From Neovahlkampfia damariscottae (taxonomy: Eukaryota; Heterolobosea; Selenaionea; Neovahlkampfiida; Neovahlkampfiidae), in contig JABLTG010000078.1 of NCBI GenBank assembly GCA_016618085.1, positions 1 to 64,000 on the forward strand: a DNA stretch of 64,000 nucleotides, written 5' to 3'. The notes beneath the pieces were generated by a model, which was given only the letters and a program-made list of their open reading frames with translations, did not search any database and was not told the DNA's origin. Both the position numbers and the translations under genes were made by a program. Shown here one piece after another: positions 11,979 through 23,156 of this stretch; position 1 is the first letter of the stretch; each line of letters opens with the position of its first letter.

Positions 11979-13653
11979 ATGGACAGTGCTAAAAAATTAG
12001 ATAATTCCAGTCAGTAGAAGAAAAAAAACTAATTTTTCAGAGACTCAAAAACATAAAAAAAAACAAGAGATATTGTTCAAATTATTTCCACAACTCAACA
12101 CATTTGAAGTTGTTAGTAATCTATGTCAATTAAAAACCCCATACACAAGGATTGAAATTCAAATGTTTTCTTTCATTCAAGCTATTTTAGCAAAAAAAGA
12201 ATGGTCAAAAAAATTGCAAGACAAAAAAATCAGAGAAAAATGGACGAAAGAAGTAAGAATTCAACTATTTGAAATATCAATGATCGAATACATGCTTGAA
12301 AGATTAAAATATGAAATGAAAGAAACTAAAAATCTTGGAACGATTGTATCACCATTTCATTCAATTTTTCAAAGTGATAATATAATTGAAAAGAATTTAA
12401 AAGAAAAATTCATCAAAGAATCAAAAGAATTAGAAAAATTACCAAAAGATTTTCATCCATTTTCAAATGAACAAGTTATAGATTTAGTTCATCCTTCATT
12501 GTATTGTTTGATTTCAAAGAAAACATCAATTACAAAAGATAAAATGAAACAAAGAGATATTCCAATGTTTTTATGGTTGAAAAAATCAAGTTCAATATCT
12601 TTTCCGCTTCACTTTCCAGATTTTGATGAATACGAAGAAAAACATGATTATTGTCCAGAAGTGGATTTTGACGCCTTGATAAAACCAAATTTTGTTTCTA
12701 AAAAGTTTCAATGGTTACCTTCTGATATTACAGTTTTTAAAAATGGGAAAGTTCAATTTGAATCATATATCAATAATTTACATCCAGTAAAATATAAATC
12801 ACTTTATGGAAGTTTAGAAAAAATACTTGAAAAATTTATTCCAATGTTTGAAATGGTTTTAGGATACCCAAACGATCATATCATCGATAATAAACTCCAT
12901 ATTGATATTTATGATGAACTTGAAAGCCAAAATTATAAAACTAGGAAACATAAATTATTTAACAAGAATTTTGAACCAAAGAAAATTCCAAAATATAATC
13001 TCCATGGAAGAGATCTTCAAGTGATTGTTAAAATGGCAAACATTGAATTGACACCTGAAAATCCAATTTATCCAGGTGGTTCATGGCACATGGAAGGAAT
13101 GGAAAATGAAAGAATTGTAGCAACTGGAATTTATTATTATGATCAACTGAACATATCAGAAAGTAGATTAGCATTCAGACAAGCAGTTATCCAACCAGAA
13201 AGTAGAGGTCAAGATTATGGACGAATCTTTGGATTGTGGAATCAGTCAAAATTAAATCAACAAATTGGTTCTATCACTGCTTTAGAAGATAGATGTATAG
13301 CATTCCCAAATTATTATCAACATGCAGTTCAACCATTTGAATTAGAAAACAAAAAAAAAGTTGGTCATCGAAAAATTTTAGTTTTCTTTTTGATTGATCC
13401 AAAGTTTGAAATTATTTCAACAAGAAGAGTATTTCCTCAACAAAAAGATTGGATTTTAAATTCTTTTGAAATATTATTTCAAAATATTTTGCCAAAAGAA
13501 GTCATTGAGATTATTATTTCTTTTTCATCTGATTCAATGACTTTTGAACAAGCAGAAAAAGTTCGATTGGAATTCATGGATGAAAGAAAGGAATCTGTTA
13601 AAGAACAAGATGGAACAATTTTTAATAGAATGTGTAGTCTTTGTGAACATTAA
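11979..13653 (+). CDS. DUF4246-family protein
   Basis: Exon 1 (11979-12009) and exon 2 (12041-13653), with a 31-nt intron starting GTCAGTAG, give 547 aa. The C-terminal two thirds carry the DUF4246 signature: NLHGRDLQVIVKMANIELT, YPGGSWHMEGMENERIVATG, YYYDQLNISESRLAFRQA, DYGRIFGLWN, RCIAFPNYYQHAVQPFEL and GHRKILVFFLIDP. The conserved His-x-Glu (HMEG) and the later His of YYQHAV are placed as in a metal-binding double-stranded beta-helix, so a dioxygenase-like fold is plausible (inference). The family is best known from fungi, and its biochemistry is not established. CCAAT at 11937-11941, 38 nt upstream. Confidence 0.85.
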
Positions 13654-13704
13654 TAAATTTTAAAGTTCAACCGAGATGGTTTGATTTGATTGGACAATTG
13701 AAAG

Positions 13705-14709
13705 ATGGAAACATTTCCGAATGAGATTTGGATTGACATATTCTACTTTCTACAACCAAAAGAATTATTAACTTTGAGCACTTGTTCAAGACATTTCTAT
13801 GAACTTGCAAATTCAAATCTACTTTGGAAAGAATTAAAATTAGTATTTTTTTTATAGTTCTAATCAAAAAAAAAAGAAACGTTGGAAAAACAAACACACT
13901 GTAAATATAATGAAAAACTTGCCAAAAACTGACTTTGAAAAAATAATATATTTTTCTGCAGAAAGAGATTCCAAAAGAACAAAAATTACAAAAGAAGAAT
14001 TTTGTTCTCTTGGTTTTGAATTTAAAATTGTTCAAGATCCAAATAATGCCTATTATCCTATTCATACCTTAGACGGAAAATACTTGAATGATGGAGTTGC
14101 TGAAGATGATTGGACATATGAATTAGAAGACAATGAATACGTTAGATGTAATAATTTTCCAAAAAAACAATTGACTAGAACTCAAGATTGGGTATGAATT
14201 CAAACTTAAAAAATCATTAAATTTCTTCAAAAAAAAAGGGTTGGTTCATGTCAAATCCATATTCATATTATACTTCATTTTCAGAAGAAATTGATCAAAT
14301 TGAAATGACAACCAAAAGTATTTTAGAATATTCAGAAAAAAAAAAACAATCAGGAAATGAATTTTATAAACAAGGTGAATTTTGGAAAGCATGTAATGAA
14401 TATCGAAAATCATTGATGTATTTGGGAAAGGATTGGTTAGTCAATAAGAAAGAATTTGTTATTTTAAAATCATTAATTTGGTCTAATTTAGCATCTTGTT
14501 ACATTCAACAAAATGATTTTATTAAAGGAATGGAATGTACAAATACATCTTTATATTTTGATCCAAAAAATGCAAAGTCATTATACAGAAAAGCTTATTG
14601 TATGTTAGAATTGAATTATAAAGTAAATGAAGCAAAGAAAATAATTTCATATTTATTGAAAATGTATCCAGAAAGTAAAGAAATTAAGAATTTGAGTAAA
14701 GCATTATGA
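13705..14709 (+). CDS. F-box protein with TPR repeats
   Basis: Three exons (13705-13842, 13877-14191, 14239-14709; introns 34 and 47 nt) give 307 aa. Residues 1-46 form an F-box (FPNEIWIDIFYFLQPKELL, CSRHFYELANSNLLWKEL), expected to dock to Skp1 in an SCF ubiquitin ligase. A middle module of about 100 aa (FCSLGFEFKIVQDPNNAYY, DWTYELEDNEYVRC) has no family that I recognise. The C-terminus holds about two to three TPR motifs (KKKQSGNEFYKQGEFWKAC, WSNLASCYIQQNDFIKG, KSLYRKAYCMLELNYKV). The first intron's acceptor is a non-pyrimidine AAAAAAG; an earlier TAG would shift the frame. A CCAAT-box complement (13689-13693) lies 12 nt upstream. The stop is 2 nt from that of the convergent biotin ligase. 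Confidence 0.8.
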
Positions 14710-14711
14710 AT

Positions 14712-16297
14712 TTATTGTTTTTTGGTTATCAAATTTTTCATCATATTAAAACTATTTCCGTCGGAATCTAAAAGATATTTCTTTCCATTTTTGTCAATTG
14801 CTTCCAAATATCCAAATTGATCAATTCCTTGAATTTTTACTTTGATTAAATTTTCGAATTCAATAGATACAATTTGATCTTGATGTAACCAATTTTGATA
14901 ATATTTTTTTTTTAAAGTGTTAGAAAATCCTTCATTCAATAAAATTTCATATAATTCTTCAAATTTATTTAAAATCAAAGCCATCAATTCTTCAACTTCA
15001 AATGTTTTAAAATTTGTATCAAATTCTTTGTTTAATGATTCAAGATAATAATTCAAACATTCAGTTGGTTTTTGATTATTCAAATTCAATCCATAACCAA
15101 TGATAAGTACAAATAAATCATTAGAAACACAATTAGCATTCACCAAAATACCTCCAATTTTGATACTCTTTTTAATATAAATATCATTTGGCCATTTAAT
15201 TTTAATATCCAATTTATCATGATCTAACTCTTGTTTTGATAAAATTGCTTCAATGATTGCAATTGAAAAAACATGTTGAATGATTGATAAAGTTGAAATA
15301 TCATAATGTTTTAGAATGAATGAATTAAGAATAGATCCTTTTGGAGAAGACCAATAATTATTTCTTCTTCCCTTTCCTTCAATTTGTTCATGTGCACAAA
15401 ATGAAAATCCATTTGGAAGATTTTCAGAAAGTGAATAATTTCTAATTTCAATTTAGGTCAATTTTGGACTTACGTATTCAAAAAACCTTGTGTTGAAGTT
15501 ACTCTTTCTCCGAATAAGACAATATTTGAGAACTTTTTTACTCTTAAATTTTTCAAATAAGTTTCTATTGAAAAATCTATTCCCTCTTGATTTTTCAAAT
15601 CGACAGAAAAAATATTTTGATGATTTTTTGTATTATTTTCTTCTTCTTTTTCTTTATTTACTAAAGATGTATGAAATATTAAATCAGATTCTAAAAATGT
15701 AAATTTTCTTTTTTTGTCCAAAATTTTGTTTGATTTTAATAATTCAATGAGAGTATGTTTGGAATTAAAAAGATATAAATTTGATAAATTTGATTTTTTA
15801 AATTTTGTATTCATTCCAAATAAACTCAAAATTTTTAAAAAAAGAGATTCTGTTTCAGTTGAATTAAATTTAGGAAAAAAGGAAAAAAAAATTCCATTTT
15901 TTGTTTGAATAACTTTTTTTTGGTTTTCATCTTGATATAAATTATTTTTCAGTTTAATTTCATCATAAAAAGAACATTCTTCATTTGACGTAATTTTATA
16001 TTCTTCTTTTGAATCATCAGAAATTAAAACTGAAGGTTTTTCGGAATTTAATTTTTTTGAATCCAAAAAAAATAAAAAATTTGATTTTGTTGTTTCTTTA
16101 ATTTTTATAAATTGTTCATAAGACATTGAATTCTTAAATATTACCAAACAAGTTTCTTGTTGCCAAGGTTCTTTTAAAAATGATTTAAAGTTTAATTTAT
16201 GAAGAGAATAATGTTCTAATTTCTGTATCAAATTAATCATTGAATTAAGATTTTCTGAGTAGTTTTCTTCTTCGACAACAACCAAAATATTCATCAA
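14712..16297 (-). CDS. Biotin-protein ligase (holocarboxylase synthetase)
   Basis: Two exons (15474-16297, 14712-15441; intron 32 nt) give 517 aa. The enzyme adenylates biotin and transfers it to Lys of acetyl-CoA and other carboxylases. The catalytic domain shows VTSTQ (biotin loop start), GKGRRNNYWSSPKGS (the GRGRR-like adenylate-binding loop, here GKGRR), IKWPNDIY with the catalytic Lys, and KIGGILVN. The C-terminal domain follows (HQDQIVSIEF... YLLDSDGNSFNMMKNL). The N-terminal about 250 aa resembles the glutamine-amidotransferase-like extension of eukaryotic ligases but is diverged and Lys/Phe/Ser-rich. An alternative start is the second Met at 16294. CCAAT at 16318-16322. Confidence 0.88.
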
Positions 16298-16451
16298 AAC
16301 TCAACCCAATACTGTGTCCAATCAAATTCTTTTTTAAATTGATCTTTGAATTTTCACCAACTCGATATTAGCTCTCAAGTTAAAGCAATTTTCTTAGAAA
16401 AGTTTAACATTTAAAATTATGTCAAATTTGCATGACATAATAAATTAATAT

Positions 16452-17388
16452 TTATTCATCCATTTGTGTATTTTTTGTTAATTTAAAAATTGGTTGTGAA
16501 TCTTCTTCTGTGATAACTGACACTTTCTTGAATTCAAATGAATTTGGTTTTTTTATTTCTGTGAAGGTATAATTTTTTGTTGGAAAATCTAAATTTTCTT
16601 CAACTTGTGTTAAAGTCATTCCATCATCTACTTGAGTTAATGTCATTCCATCTTCCATTGTTGATGATATTTTCTTTGGTGAAGCAATTCTTTGTTTTTT
16701 TGATTCTTTTATTGTGTTCGTTTTTTCTTCCTCTTCTTTATCAGTTTTTCTTTTGATTCCTCTTTTATTTTGGTATTGTAATGAAAATTGATTCAAAATT
16801 TCTTCATCTTCTGAAATAAAATTTACTCTTTTGATAGTTGTATCTTTTTTGTGAGATTCTAACCAATTTATTAAAGTATTCCATAATAATTTAACTGCAA
16901 TATCTTTTGGGTATGCAAAAATCATACTAGGAAAACAAGTTATTGTGACACTTGATAGTTTTAATTTATGAATTTCGTCCAAACAAGTGTTGATTGAATC
17001 TTTGAGTTTTTCTTCTTCTCCTTTTTTTCCATTAACCCAACGAATACATACAACATGCATTATATATTTACAAGTTTTTAATTGTCCTGCTGATGTTTTC
17101 GCACTGGAAAGAATGAATTAGTTTTTTTTTTTTCTTATTACAATTCACCGACTTTTAAAGGTCCATTTTTTGAAACAATTGTTTGTGCTTCTTTTTGAAT
17201 ATCATCTCCTGTCTTTTTATCATTAAAAAAGTTGTGTTATTTTTTACTTGTTTGATCATTTCAGTTCCACGAAATGCTAAGTGTTTATTTGTTCCGTTTA
17301 AAATTACATCAACTTTTTCTGAATATGGATTCCCTTTTTGTATCAATATTTCTTGTCCAAATTCATTTGAAAATTTTTGTACCTCCAT
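16452..17388 (-). CDS. Macro-domain (ADP-ribose-binding) protein
   Basis: Three exons (17248-17388, 17142-17212, 16452-17103; introns 35 and 38 nt) give 287 aa. I chose the ATG at 17388; a longer frame would start with TTG. Residues about 1-165 form a macro domain: VDVILNGTNKHLAFRGT, IQKEAQ, VGEFAKTSAGQLKTCKYIMHVV, DSINTCLDEI and LSSVTITCFPSMIFAYPKDIA. The usual NAAN is NGTN, so ADP-ribose hydrolysis is uncertain. The tail is charged and contains two adjacent copies of the nine-residue unit DGMTLTQVD/E, then a Phe/Lys-rich end. It may be a nuclear reader of ADP-ribosylation (inference). CCAAT complement at 17427-17431. A second macro protein lies at 52858. Confidence 0.8.
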
Positions 17389-17600
17389 TTCTGACAATTT
17401 TTTTGATGTTTTGTAAAAATGATTTGATTGGATAACACGGAATTTGTTTTTCTGTTCAAAAATAGAACTGAAATAGAATCTAAATAGAATTTCTTAAGAA
17501 TATTTGATCATTTTTGGTTGAAAAACAGTAAAATAAAATCTCCATCTTTTTTTTGAAAAAATTCTGTTGTTGATTGGTCAATTTCATCGGAATTTGAAGT

Positions 17601-19020
17601 ATGTTAGTGAAGTCATTGTTGAAAGTAACTGACGGATATTTGAAAAAATCAATTCCTTGCATCTCAAAACCAACACAAAATAGCAAAAGAACATTTTTCA
17701 AAAACACACCAAAATTCTCCGATAACTATTATGATATTTTGGGTATCAGTAAATCAAGTGATGAAAAAGAAATAAAATCAGCATATAAAAAGAAAGCATT
17801 GAAATATCATCCTGACAGAAATCCAGATGGTTTGAGAAAGCAAATAATTTAATCTAAATATTTTTTGAACAGGTGCAGAAGAATTCAAGAAAATTAACAA
17901 CGCATATCAAGTATTAAGTGATTCTAATAAAAGACAAATATATGATCAATATGGTGAAGAAGGTCTTAATGGCTCTGAATCAGGTGGTTTTCAATATGCA
18001 AATCCTGAAGATATTTTTTCTCAATTTTTTGGTGGTGGTTTTGGTGGTTTTGGATCTCAAGGAGGTAGAAGAAATAGAGGACCTATTAGAGGTGATAATT
18101 TAATGGAAAATTTTTCATTTCCATTAGAAGATTTTTACAATGGAAAAAAGAAAACTTTCAAACTTCCTAGAAAAACAACTTGCTCAACTTGTACAGGAAA
18201 AGGAACAAAAGAAGGATCAAAACCATCAAAATGTTCAGTTTGTAAAGGAAGAGGTACTATTATTCAAACACAACAATTCGGTCCAGGTATGGTGCAACAA
18301 GTTCAAAATACATGTTATAATTGTGGAGGTAAAGGAGAAATTATAAAAGAAAATGATAAATGTGGTACTTGTCGTGGTACAAAAATACAAGTTGAAGATC
18401 ATTTCTTTTCATTTGAAATTGAAAAAGGATCAAAACCATTTCAAAAAATATTTGAAGGAGAATCACATAAATTACCAGAAACAATTCCAGGAGATGTTAT
18501 TTTTACAATTGATACACAAAAACATCCTATTTTTCAAAGAAAAGGAGATCATTTATTTATGAATTATTCAATATCACTTCATGAAAGTTTATGTGGATTT
18601 GAATTTGATATTGAACATTTAGATAAAAATATTTTTAGAGTTTCTGGAAAACCAGGTGAATTTATTGAACCTGGTTCAACTAAAGTTATTCGTGGTAAAG
18701 GAATGCCAATAAAAGGAAAAAAAGAAAAATTTGGTGATTTGTTCATTACTTTTACAATTGATTATCCACAAAAAGATTCAATTACAAAAGATCAATTAGA
18801 TGAACTTTCAAAAATTTTACCACAACCTCAAGATAGAAAAATATCAAATTTAGATAATATTGAAGAGGTCAATGTTTCAACAACTTCAAAAACTGAAATT
18901 GAACAAATACATAGAATTGATGAAAGAGAAAAACAACAAAGACAACAACAAAGAAGACAAAGAGAACATAGGCAACAACAAAGACAAGGTGATGAAGGTG
19001 TGGAATGTCAACAACAATAA
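17601..19020 (+). CDS. Mitochondrial-type DnaJ (type I Hsp40)
   Basis: Two exons (17601-17829, 17873-19020; intron 43 nt) give 458 aa. After a basic N-terminus suggesting a transit peptide ([17 protein letters not shown]), the J domain has [11 protein letters not shown] and the HPD triad in YHPDRNPD. It is followed by a Gly/Phe stretch ([14 protein letters not shown]), four zinc-binding CxxCxGxG-type repeats ([32 protein letters not shown]; the last deviates at its end) and the two C-terminal substrate domains. It delivers clients to Hsp70. The last about 35 residues are Gln/Arg-rich ([16 protein letters not shown]), unusual for the family. ATTGG at 17573-17577, 24 nt upstream. Confidence 0.9.
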
Positions 19021-19034
19021 AAATAATTGAATTT

Positions 19035-19848
19035 TTATTTTTCAATTTCTAATTCTTTCAGGAATGTTGAAAGTTTAAATGGTCCTTCTGCTTGTTCTTT
19101 AAACTCATCATCAAGAATATAGACATCAAAATCTTTGAAATTTGTTTGTTGTTTCATTAAAGTACAAACAATGCATGTTCCATCTCCAATGAGACAATAA
19201 TCTTGATTATCACGTAAAAAAGCATATTCATTAGCTGTGTCAATATCAAATTCAACAAATTCTAAATTTTCAACTTCGTAAGTTGGATGTGAAACTGAAG
19301 AGGAGAGGAATTAAAAAAAAAAAGAAAAACTTACATCTTAAATTTTCTGGCCATTTGATATCTAAAAAGAATTGAATTTCAGCAGGAATTGGAATATTTG
19401 ATTTTGAATAAAATCTTTGAGTTTGTACAATTGTTGATTCATCAAATTCACCTTTCAATTGTTTAATTTTTTCCAAAATTGAAGGTTTTAATATATGAGC
19501 TGTTTTTTCTTCTGCTGAATTTTCACCCCATTTGCATGTTAAATCAACTGGTTTAATCTTTTTTGGTGTTGTTGGTTTTACAATGATTGTTTCTGATTTT
19601 CTTTTTGGAGCTTTTTTTTTCAACACTTTTTTCTTTTCTATTTTTTCTTTTTTAAATGTGAATTGATCCATTGAAGATTCATCTTCAGAATGAAATTTAT
19701 GATTTCTAACAATTGTTTCTTCTTCATTTTCTTCTTCTGTTTCTGTCTCTGAAAAGAATTGATCCTTTTGATATTGGAAAGGATTTCCTTTCAATTTTTT
19801 TCTGTTCTCGAAAGGTTGACGAGTTACTTTCATTGTTAAGGTGCTCAT
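19035..19848 (-). CDS. Hypothetical protein, 257 aa, charged N-terminus
   Basis: Two exons (19335-19848, 19035-19294; intron 40 nt). The N-terminal about 110 aa are Glu-rich then Lys-rich (KKKVLKKKAPKRKSE, a likely nuclear signal). A conserved-looking core follows (CKWGENSAEE, IPIPAEIQFFLDIKWPENLRF, SHPTYEVENLEFVEFD, DYCLIGDGTCIVCTLM), ending in FKLSTFLKELEIEK. I do not recognise the family. The ATG at 19848 was chosen because the longer frame begins with TTG and would place the promoter CCAAT (19885-19889) inside the gene. The stop is 14 nt from that of the convergent DnaJ gene. Confidence 0.6.
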
Positions 19849-19954
19849 CTCAAGAAAACCGTTAAAAAATGTATATTCGAATTGATTGGTCAACTGAATT
19901 TACCGCTAAAAAAAATTTATTCAAGCACTTTGAGAATTAGAACCAACATTGACA

Positions 19955-21049
19955 TTATTCACCTCTCTTTGAAGAATGTTCCAAAATTAATTTTGCAATA
20001 TTCAAACCAGTGGACAATTCAAATCCTTCAAAACCAGGTGAAGCATTAATCTCACATATTTTATATCCATCTTTACCAAATAAAAAATCTACACCATAAA
20101 TTTCAAGCCCAATTAATTCTGCAGCTCGAATTGCAAGTTTTGACAATTCATCATTAATTTCAACCTGCTTCACATAACCTCCTTGATGAAAATTTGATTT
20201 ATAACCAGAAATTGCACATCTCATCATTGCACCAATTATTTTTCCACCAATAATTAGCACTCTAATATCCCTACCTGATGAAGAAGCAACAAATTCTTGA
20301 ATTAACAAAGTATTCGATTCATCAACCAATTCAGAAACATCATTCAATTCTTCTTGGCTATTAATCTTCATAATACCTTTTCCTTGTGACCCTGTTGATT
20401 TTTTTATAATCAAAGGATATTCAAATTGTGATTCAATAAATTTCAAATTTATTGGAAATTTTAATAATAAAGTTTTTGGAGCAGGCAATTTTTTAGATGC
20501 CCAAATTTGAGAACATGAAAATTTATCACTTGAATATTCAAGACTCTTCCAATTATTGATTACAATTGAACCAGAATTTTCTAAATGTTTCAAAACACTA
20601 ATGGCTAATTTGTCTAATGTTGAACCAAATCTTGGTATCACTGAGCAAGGTAAATCTTTCTTTTCAATCTTTTCACCCTTATAATATAAACATACTCCTT
20701 CATCTGGATCTGAAATCAAATCAAAAAATTTAGAACATTTCCATTCTAGTTCGATGTTCATTTCGTACGCTGTTTCTTTCAATCTTCTTGTGATATAATT
20801 TATTGATTCTAACTTTCTTATCATCCAAATAATTTGTTTTGGTTTTTCAAGTTTTCTGTTTGTGTAGAATGACTCATCTTTTGCATTGTAAAATAAAATT
20901 TTTGATTGACTTCTCAGTGAAACATCCAAGTTGTACTTTTGATAACTTTTTGGTATGTTTACGTTTTCTTTTCCAATTTCTTTATTTCCATTTGGTGTGG
21001 AAATGATAATTGGAACTGTGATTGTTTCATATTCCTCTTCAGTTTTCAT
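19955..21049 (-). CDS. RimK-type ATP-grasp ligase
   Basis: This intronless gene of 364 aa belongs to the RimK/RIMKLA branch of ATP-grasp carboxylate-amine ligases, which add glutamate to ribosomal protein S6 (bacteria) or make N-acetylaspartylglutamate or beta-citrylglutamate (animals). Visible features are VIPRFGST, CSQIWASKKLPAPKTL, YPLIIKKSTGSQGKGIMKI (ATP-binding loop), LLIQEFVASSSGRDIRVLII, GAMMRCAISGYKSNFHQGG (substrate/metal region) and YGVDFLFGKDGYKICEINASPGFEGFE, with Mg-binding Asp, Glu and Asn. The N-terminal about 60 aa are extra. The substrate cannot be told from sequence. ATTGG at 21069-21073, 20 nt upstream. Confidence 0.85.
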   Translation of the reverse strand: MKTEEEYETITVPIIISTPNGNKEIGKENVNIPKSYQKYNLDVSLRSQSKILFYNAKDESFYTNRKLEKPKQIIWMIRKLESINYITRRLKETAYEMNIELEWKCSKFFDLISDPDEGVCLYYKGEKIEKKDLPCSVIPRFGSTLDKLAISVLKHLENSGSIVINNWKSLEYSSDKFSCSQIWASKKLPAPKTLLLKFPINLKFIESQFEYPLIIKKSTGSQGKGIMKINSQEELNDVSELVDESNTLLIQEFVASSSGRDIRVLIIGGKIIGAMMRCAISGYKSNFHQGGYVKQVEINDELSKLAIRAAELIGLEIYGVDFLFGKDGYKICEINASPGFEGFELSTGLNIAKLILEHSSKRGE

Positions 21050-21199
21050 TTGGAAATAAAGATGTTTTATTGGTTGAATATCCTATATACCACAAAGTGT
21101 TTTTTGTTTTTATGATTCATTTATGTTTAGGTTTATCGTTGATTTAATTTGAACCCATTTCAATAATTGTCCAATCACTTTTCTCTCGGAATTTATCGA

Positions 21200-21629
21200 A
21201 TGAAGTTGAACGAAAGTGGAGTTACAGAATCATTCAGTATTAGATCAAACCAGAATGGTGATCATGTAGAAACTCATGAAATATTTAAAAAATGTGTTTT
21301 AGATACAAAGAAGTGTGAAATTACAACAAAAATTTATAAGACTCCTGTAAAAGAGTTTAACAAAGGAAAAGTAAATAAAAAATGAATCTAAATCTCTTCA
21401 GAAAATTTTAACATCTCAAATGGTTACCAAAGATGTTCCAATGGAAGATGAAAATGTAGATATCAAAATGAACGATAATTTTTTTAATGAAGCATTTGGT
21501 GCTTTGGAAAAAATGATGTTCAGACCAAGGAATATTAAAAAAGAACCTCGTAAACCACCACAACAAAAATATAAAGAATATAGAGCAAGTTTTAATAAGA
21601 TAATTTATGGAGAAGAACTGGAAGAATAA
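21200..21629 (+). CDS. Hypothetical small protein, 132 aa
   Basis: Two exons (21200-21370, 21402-21629) with a 31-nt intron (GTAAAT...TTCAG). The protein is charged, with NFFNEAFGALEKMMFRPRN and a basic patch (IKKEPRKPPQQKYKEYR) before GEELEE. I recognise no domain and predict no membrane segment. The start is the ATG 25 nt after a CCAAT box (21171-21175); a longer frame would begin with TTG upstream of it. It lies divergent from the ATP-grasp ligase and convergent with the four-helix membrane protein. Confidence 0.55.
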
Positions 21630-21732
21630 AAATAAAATAAAATCTTGTTTTTGAAGTTTAAAAACTTGATGTTGGTATTATGAAATCCAAACATCCATCT
21701 CCATAAGTTCTATTTCTAAAATCAAGTTTTAT

Positions 21733-22395
21733 TTAAAAATCGTCATCATTAACAGCTTCGACAATTGTGACACAACAAATACAGCAACCACTCAAAACAT
21801 AAGCAAGGGCAACAGTGCAACATGAGAAAACATATGAAAATAAAAGGAAACTTCCAATGACAATAGAAGCAATACCAACATTGTTTGCGACAACTTCAGT
21901 TACTGGAGTGACACTCAAAGCTATTCCTCCTGAAATCAACATTATAGGACCTACAAAATGAATACATGAAAAAGTAATTTGAAGACATTGAATGAACCAA
22001 CGGTTTAAACTAGCTGAAACCGGTGCAAGAGAAAAATCGTCACGATCCATTTTCATTAATATATATTTGAAACAGTCAAAACATCCTTTTCTATTTAAAA
22101 AAATAAATTGTTACCAACGAGTTGAGCCAACGATATGCAGCAGATTTGACAGCAATTTGAGAGGACTGTTGAAAATCCGATTACATAATAAATAACCATA
22201 ATAGCAGTGAAGTTTGATTCTTGGGTTGGTTCTGAGCATAAAATAGCACCACAAACAATCAAAGCAATTGGTATGAGACAACTACAACAGTTCAAAGTGA
22301 CAGTAGCACCATCACTAACGAAACTGGATTTAAATTTAACTTTGTCTTCATCATTCTCAAAGCTAATAGTTTAGAATAATCAGCACAAACCTCAT
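21733..22395 (-). CDS. Cys-rich four-helix membrane protein
   Basis: Three exons (22391-22395, 22115-22362, 21733-22085; introns 28 and 29 nt) give 201 aa. The first exon is only ATGAG, completed by exon 2 to MSFENDEDKVKF. Four hydrophobic segments are visible: LIPIALIVCGAILC, AIMVIYYVIGFSTVLSNCC, ITFSCIHFVGPIMLISGGIA and IASIVIGSFLLFSYVF. Many Cys flank them (LNCCSCL, SNCCQICC, SGCCICC), possible palmitoylation sites at the cytosolic face. The topology resembles tetraspanin-like proteins, but no CCG-containing large loop is present, so I leave the family open. The acceptor of intron 2 is AAAAG. CCAAT at 22418-22422. Confidence 0.6.
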
Positions 22396-22625
22396 TTTGA
22401 GAAAAATCAATAATAGACCAATTAAACTCCACACAATAAGAACAAAGTAGTTGCTTTCAACACGTAAAATTTATGCTAAAACAATGCTTATTTGGAATTT
22501 AAGTATCATTCAAATGTGAGATAAATAGTAATTAGGCTTTAAGAGGATGAAAATTCTGTGAAAATCCGTTAAATTCGTGGACCAATTAAATCAATTTCCT
22601 TTAATTAAATTGGAAGAAGAGAAAA

Positions 22626-22994
22626 ATGACAATTGGAAAATGCTTAGTTGAAACAGTTCTTGGTTTATTTGTCGGAACATTAGTTTTATTGATGGTTGTT
22701 AATTTATCATTATTTGTTTCGCCTAGTTCATCTGAATCTTCAAATGCTGCCGCAATAAAACAAAAAATTCACAAATATTTTGTAAATATTAAGACATTCT
22801 TTGTTGATTTTTTAAAACAAAAACCAAACGTTCCTAAAAATGAACCAGAAATCAAGAAATCACAAACTGAAAAAAAAGTTGAAGAAAAAGTAGAAGCTCC
22901 AAAAACAAAAGAAGAAAAAGCATCTAAAAGTACTGCTGAAACTGAAAGAGAAAAGCAACAAGAAAAATCAACAGAAAAAAATTCAAAAAATTAA
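22626..22994 (+). CDS. Single-pass membrane protein with charged tail, hypothetical
   Basis: This single exon encodes 122 aa. An N-terminal hydrophobic segment (ETVLGLFVGTLVLLMVVNLS) is either a signal anchor or a signal peptide. After it come FVSPSSSESS and a Lys/Glu-rich tail with repeated KKVEEKVEAPKTKEEK-like units, probably a coiled or disordered cytosolic region. I recognise no family. CCAAT at 22582-22586 lies 40 nt before the ATG and supports a real gene. Confidence 0.55.
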   Translation: MTIGKCLVETVLGLFVGTLVLLMVVNLSLFVSPSSSESSNAAAIKQKIHKYFVNIKTFFVDFLKQKPNVPKNEPEIKKSQTEKKVEEKVEAPKTKEEKASKSTAETEREKQQEKSTEKNSKN

Positions 22995-23156
22995 AATTAA
23001 TTTCCTGTAATAATTCTCTTGTTATTTTTTTTCTTTAACTTTGGATCTTTTCATTCCAATTTGATAATTTTCTAGATTTGTTCAAAATAATTTTGTTGTC
23101 GTTAGTATTTCCACCAATCATTCAAAAAACAAATCGAAAAACTCCGTGACTTTTGA

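Noticed and set aside
13843-13857. 15-nt intron in the F-box gene (GTATTT...ATAG)
   Set aside because: It leaves a TAA two codons later. The 34-nt intron ending at 13876 keeps the frame and matches the size of the others.
17601-19020. ER-type DnaJ (Scj1/ERdj3-like)
   Set aside because: The N-terminus is basic and lacks a hydrophobic signal core, and there is no HDEL-type end, so a mitochondrial type I DnaJ fits better.
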